From: Phyllobacterium sp. YR531 | Lineage (GTDB): Bacteria; Pseudomonadota; Alphaproteobacteria; Rhizobiales; Rhizobiaceae | Direction: 5' to 3' | Assembly (NCBI RefSeq): GCF_000282595.1 | Contig: NZ_AKIZ01000035.1 | Location: 1-64,000 of the forward strand | Length of the DNA: 64,000 bases | In this document: positions 1 through 8,487 of the stretch, piece by piece | How the letters are laid out: each line of letters begins with the position of its first letter | Numbering within the stretch: position 1 is the first letter of the stretch | Notes under the pieces: model-generated | Told to the model about the DNA's origin: nothing | What the model saw: only the letters and a program-made list of their open reading frames with translations | The model's database searches: none | Program-made: the position numbers and the translations under genes

Positions 1-1
1 G

Positions 2-364
2 GCCCCCCTTGCCTATCGTCGCGGCTTGCGTGTCATCATCGGCGGCATGTGCGAAACAGATTATTCCGGTTACCCGGATTGCCGGGATGATACATTGAAA
101 GCCCAGCAAGTGGCACTGTCGCTGGGGCTGGACCGTCGCATCACCATAGAAACGCCGCTCATGTGGCTGGACAAGGCAGAAACCTTTGCACTCGCAAAAG
201 AGCTTGGTGGCAAGCCCTTGCTCGAGCTAATCGTCGAAAACAGCCATACCTGCTATCTCGGCGACCGTAGCAAACGCCATGATTGGGGCTATGGTTGCGG
301 TAAATGCCCTGCTTGCGACCTGCGGTCAGCTGGCTGGCAGAAGTTCAAGGCGGAGGCAGCGTGA
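2..364 (+). CDS. queC: 7-cyano-7-deazaguanine synthase QueC, 3' part only
   Basis: C-terminal half of QueC, the ATP-dependent enzyme that turns 7-carboxy-7-deazaguanine and ammonia into preQ0 in queuosine synthesis. The reading frame is open from base 2, so the start and the N-terminal ATP-binding loop lie outside the window. Visible are the [14 protein letters not shown] segment and the C-terminal zinc-binding cysteines (HTCY, then GCGKCPAC), both typical of the family. The TGA stop at 362-364 overlaps the GTG start of queE, so the two are probably translationally coupled. Identification is firm; only the 5' extent is unknown. Confidence 0.93.
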   Translation, partial: APLAYRRGLRVIIGGMCETDYSGYPDCRDDTLKAQQVALSLGLDRRITIETPLMWLDKAETFALAKELGGKPLLELIVENSHTCYLGDRSKRHDWGYGCGKCPACDLRSAGWQKFKAEAA

Positions 365-1014
365 CCTACGCCGTCAAGGAAATCTATCTGACGCTGCAAG
401 GCGAAGGCAACCACACCGGACGCGCCGCTGTGTTCATGCGTTTTGCCGGCTGCAACTTGTGGACCGGACGGGAACAGGACCGGGCAACAGCCACATGCCA
501 ATTCTGCGATACGGATTTTGTTGGTGTTGACGGTCCTGGCGGTGGCAAGTTCAAAACGGCCGACGCGCTGGCCGATGCGGTTGCCGCCGCATGGCCGCAG
601 GGCGGCGGCGGGACACCCTATGTCATTTGCACGGGCGGCGAACCTTTGTTGCAACTCGATGAACCGCTCATAGAAGCCTTCCATGCGCGCGGCTTCGAGG
701 TGGGAATAGAGACCAATGGTACGATTGAGGCTCCAGCGGGTATTGACTGGATATGCGTATCGCCAAAGGCAGCAGCCCCACTCGTGCAAACCAGTGGCAA
801 TGAGCTGAAACTGGTCTTTCCGCAAAAGGAAGAAGAGACGCATCCTTCGCGTTTCGAACAGCTTTCATTCCAGCATTTCTATCTGCAACCTCTTGACGTC
901 ATCGGTGATCCGGCGCAAACCGCCGCGCATGTTGCATCTGCAGCGGCCTATTGCCTCGCACACCCGCTTTGGCGGCTGAGCACGCAGACACATAAGATGA
1001 ACGGCTTACCATAG
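361..1014 (+). CDS. queE: 7-carboxy-7-deazaguanine synthase QueE
   Basis: Radical SAM enzyme that contracts 6-carboxytetrahydropterin to 7-carboxy-7-deazaguanine. I place the start at GTG 361, inside the queC stop (GTGA overlap), because the protein then opens with [19 protein letters not shown], the normal QueE N-terminus; an ATG further upstream would add non-homologous residues. The iron-sulfur cysteines are C31, C46 and C49, that is CX14CX2C rather than the classical CX3CX2C. This spacing is known from the Burkholderia multivorans type of Que[10 protein letters not shown] glycine-rich SAM motif follows. Length 217 residues. It is the second gene of queCEDF. Confidence 0.93.
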   Translation: MTYAVKEIYLTLQGEGNHTGRAAVFMRFAGCNLWTGREQDRATATCQFCDTDFVGVDGPGGGKFKTADALADAVAAAWPQGGGGTPYVICTGGEPLLQLDEPLIEAFHARGFEVGIETNGTIEAPAGIDWICVSPKAAAPLVQTSGNELKLVFPQKEEETHPSRFEQLSFQHFYLQPLDVIGDPAQTAAHVASAAAYCLAHPLWRLSTQTHKMNGLP

Positions 1015-1083
1015 GGCAAACCCTTTCGGTGCCGTGTTTGATATTGCGGGCGCCTGTATTGCGCCAATGCGAATGGAGCACTT

Positions 1084-1470
1084 ATGAGAATCTTCAACGA
1101 ATTCACGTTTGAGGCGGCACATCATTTGCCGCATGTCTTTCCTGATGGCCACGTCAATACGAGACTGCACGGACATAGTTTCCGTGTGCGCGTGACACTT
1201 GAAGGAAAGCCCGATGCAAGAACCGGCCTTATCGCCGATCTTGGGCTGGTAGAGACTGCATTCGGCAGCGCCCGCGACAAGCTCGACCATCGTTATCTCA
1301 ATGAAATTGAAGGGCTCGAAACCCCGACGCTGGAAAACATCGCCATGTGGTTGTGGCGGCATTTCCAGCATGATTTGCCAAGCCTCGCGCAGATCGGTGT
1401 TTATCGTGATACTTGCGGCGAAGGCTGCGAATATCAGGGAGAATATGAAACGCGGAGGGCAGCAGCATGA
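1084..1470 (+). CDS. queD: 6-carboxytetrahydropterin synthase-like QueD, catalytic Cys absent
   Basis: 128-residue member of the PTPS/QueD family, which makes 6-carboxytetrahydropterin from dihydroneopterin triphosphate. The zinc-ligand pattern is clear: AAHHLPH at 11-17 and LHGHS at 28-32, and the C-terminal [11 protein letters not shown] matches the E. coli end. In E. coli QueD the catalytic cysteine sits four residues before the HGH histidine (CGRLHGH). Here the matching residues are NTRLHGH, so the cysteine is replaced by Asn25. No glutamate of the PTPS-III type is present either. An SD-like TGGAGC precedes ATG 1084, and the stop overlaps queF. Operon context argues for a real QueD role; the residue change is unexplained. 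Confidence 0.85.
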   Translation: MRIFNEFTFEAAHHLPHVFPDGHVNTRLHGHSFRVRVTLEGKPDARTGLIADLGLVETAFGSARDKLDHRYLNEIEGLETPTLENIAMWLWRHFQHDLPSLAQIGVYRDTCGEGCEYQGEYETRRAAA

Positions 1471-1925
1471 GCCATTATGCAGAAAGCTCAACCATGCTGG
1501 GCAAGGAGGTCAAACTCCCGCAGCATCCCGATGAAGCGATACTTGAGGCTGTTCCCAACCCTCAGGCCGGAACCTTGTTCCTCACGCGCTTTGCATGCCC
1601 CGAGTTCACTTCGCTATGCCCCGTAACCGGACAGCCGGATTTCGGCCATCTGGTTATCGACTATGCACCGGGTGAGACTTTGCTCGAATCCAAATCGCTG
1701 AAACTGTTTCTCGGCAGCTTCCGCAATCATGGCGCGTTTCACGAGGATTGCACTGTAAGTATCGGCAAGCGCATCGTCGAGACAGTCAAACCCTTGTGGT
1801 TACGTATTGGCGGCTACTGGTATCCGCGTGGCGGCATTCCAATTGATGTGTTCTGGCAGACAGGCCCAATACCTGAGGGATTATGGTTGCCGGATCAGGG
1901 CGTGCCAAGCTACCGGGGACGGTAG
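1467..1925 (+). CDS. queF: NADPH-dependent 7-cyano-7-deazaguanine reductase QueF
   Basis: Reduces the nitrile of preQ0 to the amine preQ1, the last free-base step before insertion into tRNA. At 152 residues it is the short, single-domain (Bacillus-type) QueF. The nucleophile is C51 ([10 protein letters not shown]), the proton donor D58, and the family NADPH motif ESKSLKLF spans 74-81, followed by FHE with E93. Start ATG 1467 overlaps the queD stop by 4 nt (ATGA), so queC, queE, queD and queF look like one transcription unit. A 45-bp inverted repeat begins 26 bp after its stop. Confidence 0.95.
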   Translation: MSHYAESSTMLGKEVKLPQHPDEAILEAVPNPQAGTLFLTRFACPEFTSLCPVTGQPDFGHLVIDYAPGETLLESKSLKLFLGSFRNHGAFHEDCTVSIGKRIVETVKPLWLRIGGYWYPRGGIPIDVFWQTGPIPEGLWLPDQGVPSYRGR

Positions 1926-1950
1926 GTTTGCTCTGATTGCATTCGTATTG

Positions 1951-2114
1951 TGCGTGGTTCGCCCCTCGACAAGCTCGGGAGGGCTCACCATGAGGAAGGT
2001 AGGTTGATTGCGGGACGCCTTTGCAAGCAACGCAGCAGCACCGATATCAGTGTGCAGCCCATCCACCCTCCTCATGGTGAGCCCTCCCGAGCTTGTCGAG
2101 GGGCGAACCACGCA
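1951..2114. repeat. Inverted repeat, 45-bp perfect arms
   Basis: The arms at 1951-1995 and 2070-2114 are exact reverse complements over 45 bp, separated by 74 bp. The arms contain the core CTCGACAAGCTCGGGAGGG. The element fills the gap between the convergent queF and leuC genes and could form a long hairpin in either transcript. Similar motifs (CTCGACAAGCTC next to CACCATGAGG) recur, as I recall, as intergenic repeats in other Alphaproteobacteria. I see no ORF worth calling and no second copy in this window. Confidence 0.9.
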
Positions 2115-2142
2115 AAACAAATCTGCAGCAACAACAGCTAAC

Positions 2143-3552
2143 TTACTTCCATTCGCGAATGTCGACAAAGTGTCCGGCAATTGCCGCAGCCGCTGCCATG
2201 GCTGGCGATACCAGATGCGTGCGGCCCTTAAAGCCTTGACGGCCTTCAAAGTTGCGGTTTGACGTTGATGCGCAACGTTCACCCGGCTTCAGGCGATCAT
2301 CGTTCATAGCAAGGCACATGGAGCAGCCCGGCTCACGCCAGTCAAAACCTGCTTCCTTGAAAATCTTGTCGAGCCCTTCGGCTTCGGCCATTTCCTTGAC
2401 CAGACCCGAACCTGGCACGATCATCGCATCAACGGTTTCGCTGACCTTGCGGCCTTCAACAACCTTGGCAACAGCGCGAAGATCCTCAATGCGGCCATTG
2501 GTGCACGAACCAATGAAGACACGATCAAGCTTGATATCGGTGATCGGAGTTCCCGGCTTCAGGCCCATATAGTCGAGAGCGCGCCACTTGGATGAACGCT
2601 TGGTCTCGTCAGCGATATCGTCGGGATTAGGCACGGCGCCCATGACGGAAATGACGTCTTCCGGCGAAGAACCCCAGGAAACGATTGGTGGCAGGTCTGC
2701 AGCATTCAGCACGACAACCTTGTCGAAATGCGCACCCTCATCGCTTTGCAAAGTCTTCCAATATTCGACAGCCTGATCGAACTGCTCACCTTTCGGCGCA
2801 CGCGGCTTGTCTTTCACATAGGCGAATGTGATTTCGTCTGGAGCGATCAGGCCGGCACGCGCGCCGCCTTCAATCGACATGTTGCAGATGGTCATGCGGC
2901 CTTCCATCGAAAGCGCACGAATAGCTTCGCCCGCATATTCAATGACGTATCCCGTACCGCCAGCAGTTCCGATTTCGCCGATAATGGCGAGAATGATGTC
3001 CTTGGCGGTCACGCCTTCCGGGAGAACGCCGTCCACACGCACCAGCATGTTCTTGGCCTTGGACTGGATCAGCGTCTGGGTTGCGAGCACATGCTCGACT
3101 TCCGACGTGCCAATGCCATGCGCCAAAGCACCAAAAGCGCCATGGGTGGAAGTGTGGCTGTCACCGCAGACAATAGTCATGCCCGGCAGGGTAAAACCCT
3201 GTTCCGGCCCGATAATGTGCACGATGCCCTGACGTATGTCTTTTTCCGAATAGTACTCGACGCCGAAGTCCAAAGCATTCTTGGCAAGAGCTTCAACCTG
3301 AATGCGGCTTTCGTCGTTCTTGATGCCATTGACGCGATCCGGCGAAGTTGGAACATTATGATCCACAACCGCAAGCGTCTTTTCCGGGTGGCGAACCTTG
3401 CGGCCGGTCAGGCGCAGACCTTCAAAAGCCTGCGGGCTGGTAACCTCATGCACAAGGTGGCGATCAATATAGAGCAGGCACGTGCCGTCATCCTGCTGAT
3501 CGACCAAATGGTCATCCCAAATCTTGTCATAAAGTGTGCGTGGCGCAATCAT
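2143..3552 (-). CDS. leuC: 3-isopropylmalate dehydratase large subunit LeuC
   Basis: Large subunit of isopropylmalate isomerase (leucine biosynthesis), which works with LeuD. It is 469 residues, normal length, with aconitase-family [4Fe-4S] ligands C350 (FIGSCTNGR) and C410/C413 (CSMCLAMN), and the substrate loop around [13 protein letters not shown]. The start [15 protein letters not shown] is the usual N-terminus. A good sigma70-like promoter lies upstream (3596-3624). Its partners leuD and leuB are not adjacent but sit at 59.5-61.4 kb of this window. Confidence 0.97.
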   Translation of the reverse strand: MIAPRTLYDKIWDDHLVDQQDDGTCLLYIDRHLVHEVTSPQAFEGLRLTGRKVRHPEKTLAVVDHNVPTSPDRVNGIKNDESRIQVEALAKNALDFGVEYYSEKDIRQGIVHIIGPEQGFTLPGMTIVCGDSHTSTHGAFGALAHGIGTSEVEHVLATQTLIQSKAKNMLVRVDGVLPEGVTAKDIILAIIGEIGTAGGTGYVIEYAGEAIRALSMEGRMTICNMSIEGGARAGLIAPDEITFAYVKDKPRAPKGEQFDQAVEYWKTLQSDEGAHFDKVVVLNAADLPPIVSWGSSPEDVISVMGAVPNPDDIADETKRSSKWRALDYMGLKPGTPITDIKLDRVFIGSCTNGRIEDLRAVAKVVEGRKVSETVDAMIVPGSGLVKEMAEAEGLDKIFKEAGFDWREPGCSMCLAMNDDRLKPGERCASTSNRNFEGRQGFKGRTHLVSPAMAAAAAIAGHFVDIREWK

Positions 3553-3595
3553 CGCGATATCCTGGCAGTAGGGTCTTTTCGATTATTTCGTGGGA

Positions 3596-3624
3596 CATAT
3601 GCACTCGAGGCCGGTCAACGTCAA
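3596..3624 (-). promoter_or_regulatory. Predicted sigma70-type promoter of leuC
   Basis: On the minus strand TTGACG (3624-3619) and CATATG (3601-3596) are separated by exactly 17 bp, about 45 bp upstream of the leuC start. This is a pattern call only; no transcript data are available. Confidence 0.45.
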
Positions 3625-3695
3625 GAAACAAGCTTTAAAAGTGACAATGCGCCGCTGTTTGCTGGCAGAAAACCAGACAAAATTACGTGAGGCGG

Positions 3696-4562
3696 CTAAT
3701 ACCGGGTTCGTTGATCAAGACGGCGTTCAACCCATCGCAACAGCAGCGAGAGGCCAATGGTCAAAATGAGATAGATATAGGCCACCACAGAATAGGTCTC
3801 AAAGAAGCGGAACGATCCGGAAGCATAGACCTTCCCCATCTGCGTGATATCGACAACGCCAAGCACTGATACGAGTGACGAATCCTTGACCATGGCTATG
3901 AAGTCATTTCCATAGGGCGGAAGGATCGTGCGGGTAGCCTGCGGCATGACGATAAGTCGAAAACGCGGAAAACGGCGCAGCCCGAGCGACTTTGCCGCTT
4001 CTATCTGACCGGCATCGACAGACTGGATACCTGCACGGAAAATCTCGGCGAGAAAAGCTGAATAGGCAAGCACGAGCGCAATGATTGCGCGCCACAGCAA
4101 GGAGAAATCACGCACCAGCAGCGGTTCCAGAATGCCGGCGTTCTGCAGCGGCTGCGTAACGAAGTTCCATAGGTAAATAGCGGCAGGTGCGCCAACGAAC
4201 GCGATATAAAACAGCAGCACCAGCAACGGCACGCCGCGCATGATTTCCACATAGAAGCGCGCGATCTGTCTTACGGCGATATATTCCGAACGGCTCATGA
4301 TAGCCAAAGCGAGACCCAGCGCTGATGCCAGGAAAAACGCCACCACAGACACCCAGATTGTTATCCAGATACCTTGAGCAACTGTGGAGAATACCTGCCC
4401 GTAAAGAGGATTGACGATGATCGCCATGCCGAGCGCAATGGCAATTGCCGCGGCGACCACGAGCCACCACGGAAAATCAGCCTTTTCCGCCGAACGCGAT
4501 GGGGCTTCAGGTTTCAAGAACCCAAACTCACCTACTGGCCAAGCTTGTAATCGAGGAACCAC
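3696..4562 (-). CDS. Amino-acid ABC transporter permease (HisM/GlnP type)
   Basis: Polar amino-acid type permease with a hydrophobic helix at about residues 32-52, several further segments, and the EAA-like loop EAAKSLGLRRFPRFRLIVMP that contacts the ATPase. The frame opens at ATG 4562, 31 nt inside the upstream binding-protein gene. A TTG at 4517, 9 nt after AGGTGAG, is an attractive alternative start that would drop 15 residues and begin KPEAPSRS. It forms a pair with the binding protein gene. No second permease or ATPase gene is nearby, so an ATPase from elsewhere must serve it. Confidence 0.88.
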   Translation of the reverse strand: MVPRLQAWPVGEFGFLKPEAPSRSAEKADFPWWLVVAAAIAIALGMAIIVNPLYGQVFSTVAQGIWITIWVSVVAFFLASALGLALAIMSRSEYIAVRQIARFYVEIMRGVPLLVLLFYIAFVGAPAAIYLWNFVTQPLQNAGILEPLLVRDFSLLWRAIIALVLAYSAFLAEIFRAGIQSVDAGQIEAAKSLGLRRFPRFRLIVMPQATRTILPPYGNDFIAMVKDSSLVSVLGVVDITQMGKVYASGSFRFFETYSVVAYIYLILTIGLSLLLRWVERRLDQRTRY

Positions 4563-5326
4563 TTCTTGTTCAGCGCATCGAATGTGCCGTCTGCCTTTAG
4601 TGCGGCGATAGCAGCATTGACCGGAGCGACAAGATCAGAGCCTTTAGGAAAGATGAAGCCGAAATCTTCCGCACCAAGCGGTCCACCAATCAGCTTCAAC
4701 GCACCGCCGGATGCATCAACATAACCTTTGCCCGCCGTGCTGTCGGTCAGGACGAGATCAACATCGCCCGTCTTCAGCGCCTGAATGGTTGCACCGAATG
4801 TTTCGAACAGTTTGATGCGCGTATTCTGCTCGTTGCCATCGAGCACATTGTAGACAGCAACATAGAAATTGCTGGTTCCGGGTTGTGCACCGACCAGCGT
4901 ATCTTTGGATTCCGAAAAGCTTTTCGCATCGGTGAAACGCTTCTCGTCGCTGCGAACCAGCATGAACTGCTCGGAACGCATATAGGGTTCAGAGAAATCC
5001 ACCTTCTGCTTGCGCTCATCATTGATGGTGATGCCTGTCATACCAACCTGATACTGGTTGTCAGACACGGCCTGAATCATCGCATCCCAACTGGTGTTGA
5101 GATATTCGATCTTGAAATTCAGGCGCTTGGCGATTTCGTTCATCGCATCATATTCCCAGCCAACCGGTTTGCCGGTCTTGGGATCGACAAATTGCAGCGG
5201 CGGATAGGCGTTTTCCGTCACGACGGAAACCTGCTTGCCGCCCAGATTCGGTAGATCGGCGGAGAAGGCGGAGATAGGAAACATGGCCAGCGCAATCGCT
5301 GCCAGAAAAACGGATCGCAAGCTCAT
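4532..5326 (-). CDS. Amino-acid ABC transporter periplasmic binding protein (SBP family 3)
   Basis: Secreted solute-binding protein of 264 residues. The start is ATG 5326, preceded by AGGGGA at a good distance, and gives the signal peptide MSLRSVFLAAIALAMFPISA with cleavage near FSA-DLPN; the longer upstream frame lacks a signal. The mature part has family-3 hallmarks: AYPPLQFVD, GWEYDAMNEIAKRLN, GMTGITINDERKQKVDFSEPY. It probably binds a polar amino acid, but the substrate cannot be read from sequence. Its stop overlaps the start region of the permease gene. Confidence 0.9.
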   Translation of the reverse strand: MSLRSVFLAAIALAMFPISAFSADLPNLGGKQVSVVTENAYPPLQFVDPKTGKPVGWEYDAMNEIAKRLNFKIEYLNTSWDAMIQAVSDNQYQVGMTGITINDERKQKVDFSEPYMRSEQFMLVRSDEKRFTDAKSFSESKDTLVGAQPGTSNFYVAVYNVLDGNEQNTRIKLFETFGATIQALKTGDVDLVLTDSTAGKGYVDASGGALKLIGGPLGAEDFGFIFPKGSDLVAPVNAAIAALKADGTFDALNKKWFLDYKLGQ

Positions 5327-5450
5327 CGGAGTCCCCTGTCGTACAATAAACTTTGGCAAACTGATTTCACCTTGTAACCAGCGCGTCAATCCCCGCAAGC
5401 ATCTCAGTTTCTAGTAATGGTTGCGATATTGGAAAAATTGCCCAAAACAG

Positions 5451-5476
5451 AAAAGGCGGCCCGAAGACCGCCTTTT
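5451..5476 (-). terminator. Rho-independent terminator after rplS
   Basis: A 9-bp stem, AAAAGGCGG (5451-5459) with CCGCCTTTT (5468-5476), around an 8-nt loop. It lies 22 bp past the rplS stop, and the minus-strand copy ends in a T run. Confidence 0.8.
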
Positions 5477-5497
5477 CCTAAAACTCATGCACAGCGC

Positions 5498-5950
5498 TTA
5501 TTCAGCAGCTGGTGCCTTTGCAACGGTTGCTTCTGTTACTGTCTCGGCAGTGCCGGTTGCAGGAACGGAAGTCTTGTTCTTGCGGTTGTCTTTCTTCTCA
5601 ACGATACGAGCAGCCTTACCAGTAAGACCACGCAGATAGTAAAGCTTCGCACGACGTACCTTACCGCGGCGAACAATCTCAACACCTTCAACCAGCGGTG
5701 AAATGATCGGGAATACGCGCTCTACACCTTCACCGTAGGAAATCTTGCGAACTGTAAAGTTCTCGTTGATGCCGGCGCCATTACGGGCAATGCAAACGCC
5801 TTCATAGGCCTGCACGCGAGTACGTGTACCTTCAGTAACACGTACGTTTACACGAACTGTGTCGCCTGGCTTGAAATCTGGAAGCACGCGCTTGGCTTCG
5901 ATTTTAGCTCTCTGTTCGAGATCGAGCTGGCGAATGATATCGACGGCCAT
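5498..5950 (-). CDS. rplS: Large ribosomal subunit protein bL19
   Basis: bL19 sits at the interface of the 30S and 50S subunits. The first ~115 residues match the family well ([42 protein letters not shown]). The protein then runs to 150 residues with a Lys-rich segment and an Ala/Val/Thr-rich acidic tail ([19 protein letters not shown]), a C-terminal extension common in Rhizobiales. It is downstream of rimM-trmD on the same strand, but a 177-bp gap suggests it may also have its own promoter. Confidence 0.97.
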   Translation of the reverse strand: MAVDIIRQLDLEQRAKIEAKRVLPDFKPGDTVRVNVRVTEGTRTRVQAYEGVCIARNGAGINENFTVRKISYGEGVERVFPIISPLVEGVEIVRRGKVRRAKLYYLRGLTGKAARIVEKKDNRKNKTSVPATGTAETVTEATVAKAPAAE

Positions 5951-6127
5951 TGTCTTATCCTTTTATTGTTCAAACAGTCAGAGCGTCCACACTGGAAAGC
6001 AGCATCATTGGCCGCATTTCTATGCCTCGAGAGAGGCAGGGGCGAATTCACCATTCATTGATTAACAGACTTCGGATTTTCCGAGTTGGCGGGCAGATAC
6101 ACCATAAAACCCGCTTTGTCACCTGTT

Positions 6128-6811
6128 TTACCGATTCTTTTTATCCCAAAGATCCGGCCGCCGCTCACGCGTCAGCCTTTCCGCCTCGGCACGCCGCCAT
6201 TTATCGATAGCGCCATGGTTGCCGGAAAGGAGCACGTCCGGAATCCGGCGCCCCTCCCATTCTTGCGGCTTGGTATAATGTGGATGCTCAAGCAACCCGG
6301 TTTCAAAGCTCTCGGTTTCGCCGGAAAGACTATTGCCCATGACACCGGGCAGCAGCCGCACAATCGCGTCCAGCACCACGATGGCAGCCGTCTCACCACC
6401 TGAAAGTATATAATCGCCGATGGAGACTTCCTCGAAATCACGGCCCTCGATGAGGCGCTCATCCACGCCTTCAAAGCGGCCGCAAAGCAGGATCGCACCC
6501 GGTCCTGCTGCCAATTCACGCACCCGCTCCTGTGTCAGCGGTTTGCCGCGAGGGCTCATGAAAAGCTTCGGCCGCTCATCCGCCACATGATCCACGGCAC
6601 GCCCGAGCACATCAGGTTTCATCACCATGCCTGCACCACCACCGGCAGGCGTATCATCGACCATCCGGTGCCGGTCAGTGGCAAAATCGCGTATCTGCAC
6701 GGTCTCCAGCGACCAGGCACCTTCCGACAATGCCTTGCCAGCCAGCGAAATGCCAAGCGGTCCGGGAAACATTTCCGGGTAGAGCGTCAAAACGGTGGCG
6801 CGGAAACCCAT
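6128..6811 (-). CDS. trmD: tRNA (guanine37-N1)-methyltransferase TrmD
   Basis: SPOUT-class enzyme that methylates G37 of tRNAs and so prevents +1 frameshifting. At 227 residues it has the family signatures [12 protein letters not shown], the [10 protein letters not shown] loop, [13 protein letters not shown] and the SAM-knot segment [12 protein letters not shown], followed by the [10 protein letters not shown] substrate motif. Its ATG overlaps the rimM TGA by one base (TGATG), implying translational coupling. It ends DLWDKKNR. Confidence 0.97.
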   Translation of the reverse strand: MGFRATVLTLYPEMFPGPLGISLAGKALSEGAWSLETVQIRDFATDRHRMVDDTPAGGGAGMVMKPDVLGRAVDHVADERPKLFMSPRGKPLTQERVRELAAGPGAILLCGRFEGVDERLIEGRDFEEVSIGDYILSGGETAAIVVLDAIVRLLPGVMGNSLSGETESFETGLLEHPHYTKPQEWEGRRIPDVLLSGNHGAIDKWRRAEAERLTRERRPDLWDKKNR

Positions 6812-7386
6812 CAGGACTTGTCTTTCCCTTCGCCGCCAAGCTGCCTGCGACGCTCTTCATCTTCGTTCTCATCGGGAAGAAGGCCAGCGGCGGCAGGGTC
6901 AACCACTATATGACCTGCTTTGACATCGACTTGCGGAACTGCAGCCAACGTGAATGGAATAAGCATTGGCCGTTTGCCGGGAATGGTCAATTCGAGCAGA
7001 TCACCGCCGCCGAAATCGAACATGGCAGACACCTTTCCGTGCCTTTTGCCTTCCGCATCAACGGCCTCAAGTCCAATCAGGTCAGAGTGATAATACTCAT
7101 CTTCATCCAAGTCCTGCGGCAACTGTGCCCGCTCGATAAACAAGGTGGTTCCGTTCAGGGCTTCGGCCATGTTGCGATCATTGACACCGCGAAAACGTAC
7201 AACAACCACGGTCTTTGCCGGGCGGATGTCCAGCACTTCAAATGCCCTGCCGGTCACATCGTAAAGAGGCCCGTAATCGCCAAGCGCCATGGGATCTCCG
7301 GTGAAGGTTTTCACCCTGAGTTCACCTCGCGTTCCATGCGCCGCGCCGATCACTGCCAACTGAACCGGATCATTCAATTTCGCCAT
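6811..7386 (-). CDS. rimM: 16S rRNA processing protein RimM
   Basis: Assists maturation of the 30S head through binding uS19. The N-terminal RimM domain ([20 protein letters not shown]) and a C-terminal PRC-barrel ([19 protein letters not shown]) are evident; the C-terminus is acidic then basic ([12 protein letters not shown]). I start it at ATG 7386, giving MAKLND; an in-frame GTG four codons upstream (7398) is possible. In many bacteria rpsP comes first in this operon, but here the upstream neighbour is the divergent xerC. Confidence 0.95.
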   Translation of the reverse strand: MAKLNDPVQLAVIGAAHGTRGELRVKTFTGDPMALGDYGPLYDVTGRAFEVLDIRPAKTVVVVRFRGVNDRNMAEALNGTTLFIERAQLPQDLDEDEYYHSDLIGLEAVDAEGKRHGKVSAMFDFGGGDLLELTIPGKRPMLIPFTLAAVPQVDVKAGHIVVDPAAAGLLPDENEDEERRRQLGGEGKDKS

Positions 7387-7509
7387 TGTTCTATCCACTT
7401 AAATTCTCTTAAGCCCGAATTAGAGCAAATGCCTGATAAAACCAAGGCGAAACGTTCTCGTAAGGGTTCCTATGCCATTGTTGTTGCATCAAAGCCAAGG
7501 AGCGATGCC

Positions 7510-8466
7510 ATGGGCGTCCGACTGCCAACCGAAGAGTTTCTCGTCTCTGCACGCGCCGACCTGATCGATGCGCGTGAGGACTGGCTGAAATCGCTCAAAA
7601 ATACCCGCCGTCTGGCAACGAACACGCTTGAGGCCTATGAGCGCGACACAAGACAATTCTTCCAGTTTCTAACCGGGCATCTGGGTGAACCTCCAGCATT
7701 GAAAGATGTTGCGACACTGCGTATTGCCGATCTGCGTTCATTCCTGGCACGGCGGCGCAATGACGGTGCAGGTGCACGCACGCTTGGACGCGGACTGGCT
7801 GGTATTCGCTCTTTCCTGCGCTACCTTGAAAAGCAGGGCATGGCCAATGCTGCGGCATCCATTGCCATGCGGGCACCGAAACAACCGAAATCGCTCCCCA
7901 AACCGCTGACAACGATTGATGCAAGGCGTGTTGTGGAGATCGGCGAACAGCTCAACGAAGAACCATGGATAGCCGCCCGCAATGCTGCCGTGTTGACGCT
8001 GCTTTATGGCTGCGGCTTGCGCATATCCGAAGCGTTGGGCCTTGATGGTGGCAAATTGACCGACCCCGGCGCTCGTTCGATCCCGATTACCGGCAAAGGA
8101 GGCAAGACACGCATGGTTCCCCTGCTTCCGATTGTGCATAGGGCGATTGCAGAATATCGCAGGCTTTGTCCCTATGACCTTGAAGATGGCAAGCCGCTGT
8201 TTCGCGGTGCGCGGGGGGGTGAACTGCACCCGGCTATTATCCAGCGTGATATGCAGAAAATGCGCGGGGCGCTTGGCCTGCCCGATACCGCAACACCACA
8301 TGCATTGCGCCATTCCTTTGCAACGCATCTGCTGGGTCGCGGGGGTGACCTGCGTACCATTCAGGAACTGCTGGGTCATGCCAGCCTTTCAACGACACAG
8401 GTCTATACTGGTGTCGATACAGACCGCTTGATGGAAATTTACGACAGGGCGCATCCGCGTGCCTGA
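7510..8466 (+). CDS. xerC: Tyrosine recombinase XerC
   Basis: Site-specific recombinase that, with XerD, resolves chromosome dimers at dif. Start ATG 7510 is chosen because AAGGAG lies 7 nt upstream (7497-7502) and the protein then has XerC length (318 residues). The open frame runs far upstream, antisense to rimM, and an alternative ATG exists at 7429. The catalytic set is complete: R171, K196, H264, R267, H290 and nucleophile Y299 (TTQVYTGVD). The N-terminal SAM-like core-binding domain covers about 20-110. It looks like the housekeeping enzyme rather than an integrase of an island: no att repeats or mobile genes flank it. Confidence 0.93.
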   Translation: MGVRLPTEEFLVSARADLIDAREDWLKSLKNTRRLATNTLEAYERDTRQFFQFLTGHLGEPPALKDVATLRIADLRSFLARRRNDGAGARTLGRGLAGIRSFLRYLEKQGMANAAASIAMRAPKQPKSLPKPLTTIDARRVVEIGEQLNEEPWIAARNAAVLTLLYGCGLRISEALGLDGGKLTDPGARSIPITGKGGKTRMVPLLPIVHRAIAEYRRLCPYDLEDGKPLFRGARGGELHPAIIQRDMQKMRGALGLPDTATPHALRHSFATHLLGRGGDLRTIQELLGHASLSTTQVYTGVDTDRLMEIYDRAHPRA

Positions 8467-8487
8467 TTGAAGCAATTGAGATCCGCC

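Noticed and set aside
1951-2114. CRISPR-like repeats
   Set aside because: Only two copies in inverted orientation and no spacer series; no cas genes.
2728-3690. 320-codon plus-strand ORF over leuC
   Set aside because: Antisense shadow of the leuC gene, whose protein is complete and has all active-site cysteines.
6730-7509. Open frame extending xerC upstream by 260 codons over rimM
   Set aside because: It is antisense to rimM-trmD, its translation does not match XerC, and AAGGAG sits just before ATG 7510.
7510-8466. Integrase of a genomic island
   Set aside because: It has XerC length and motifs; there are no direct repeats, tRNA or mobile genes nearby.
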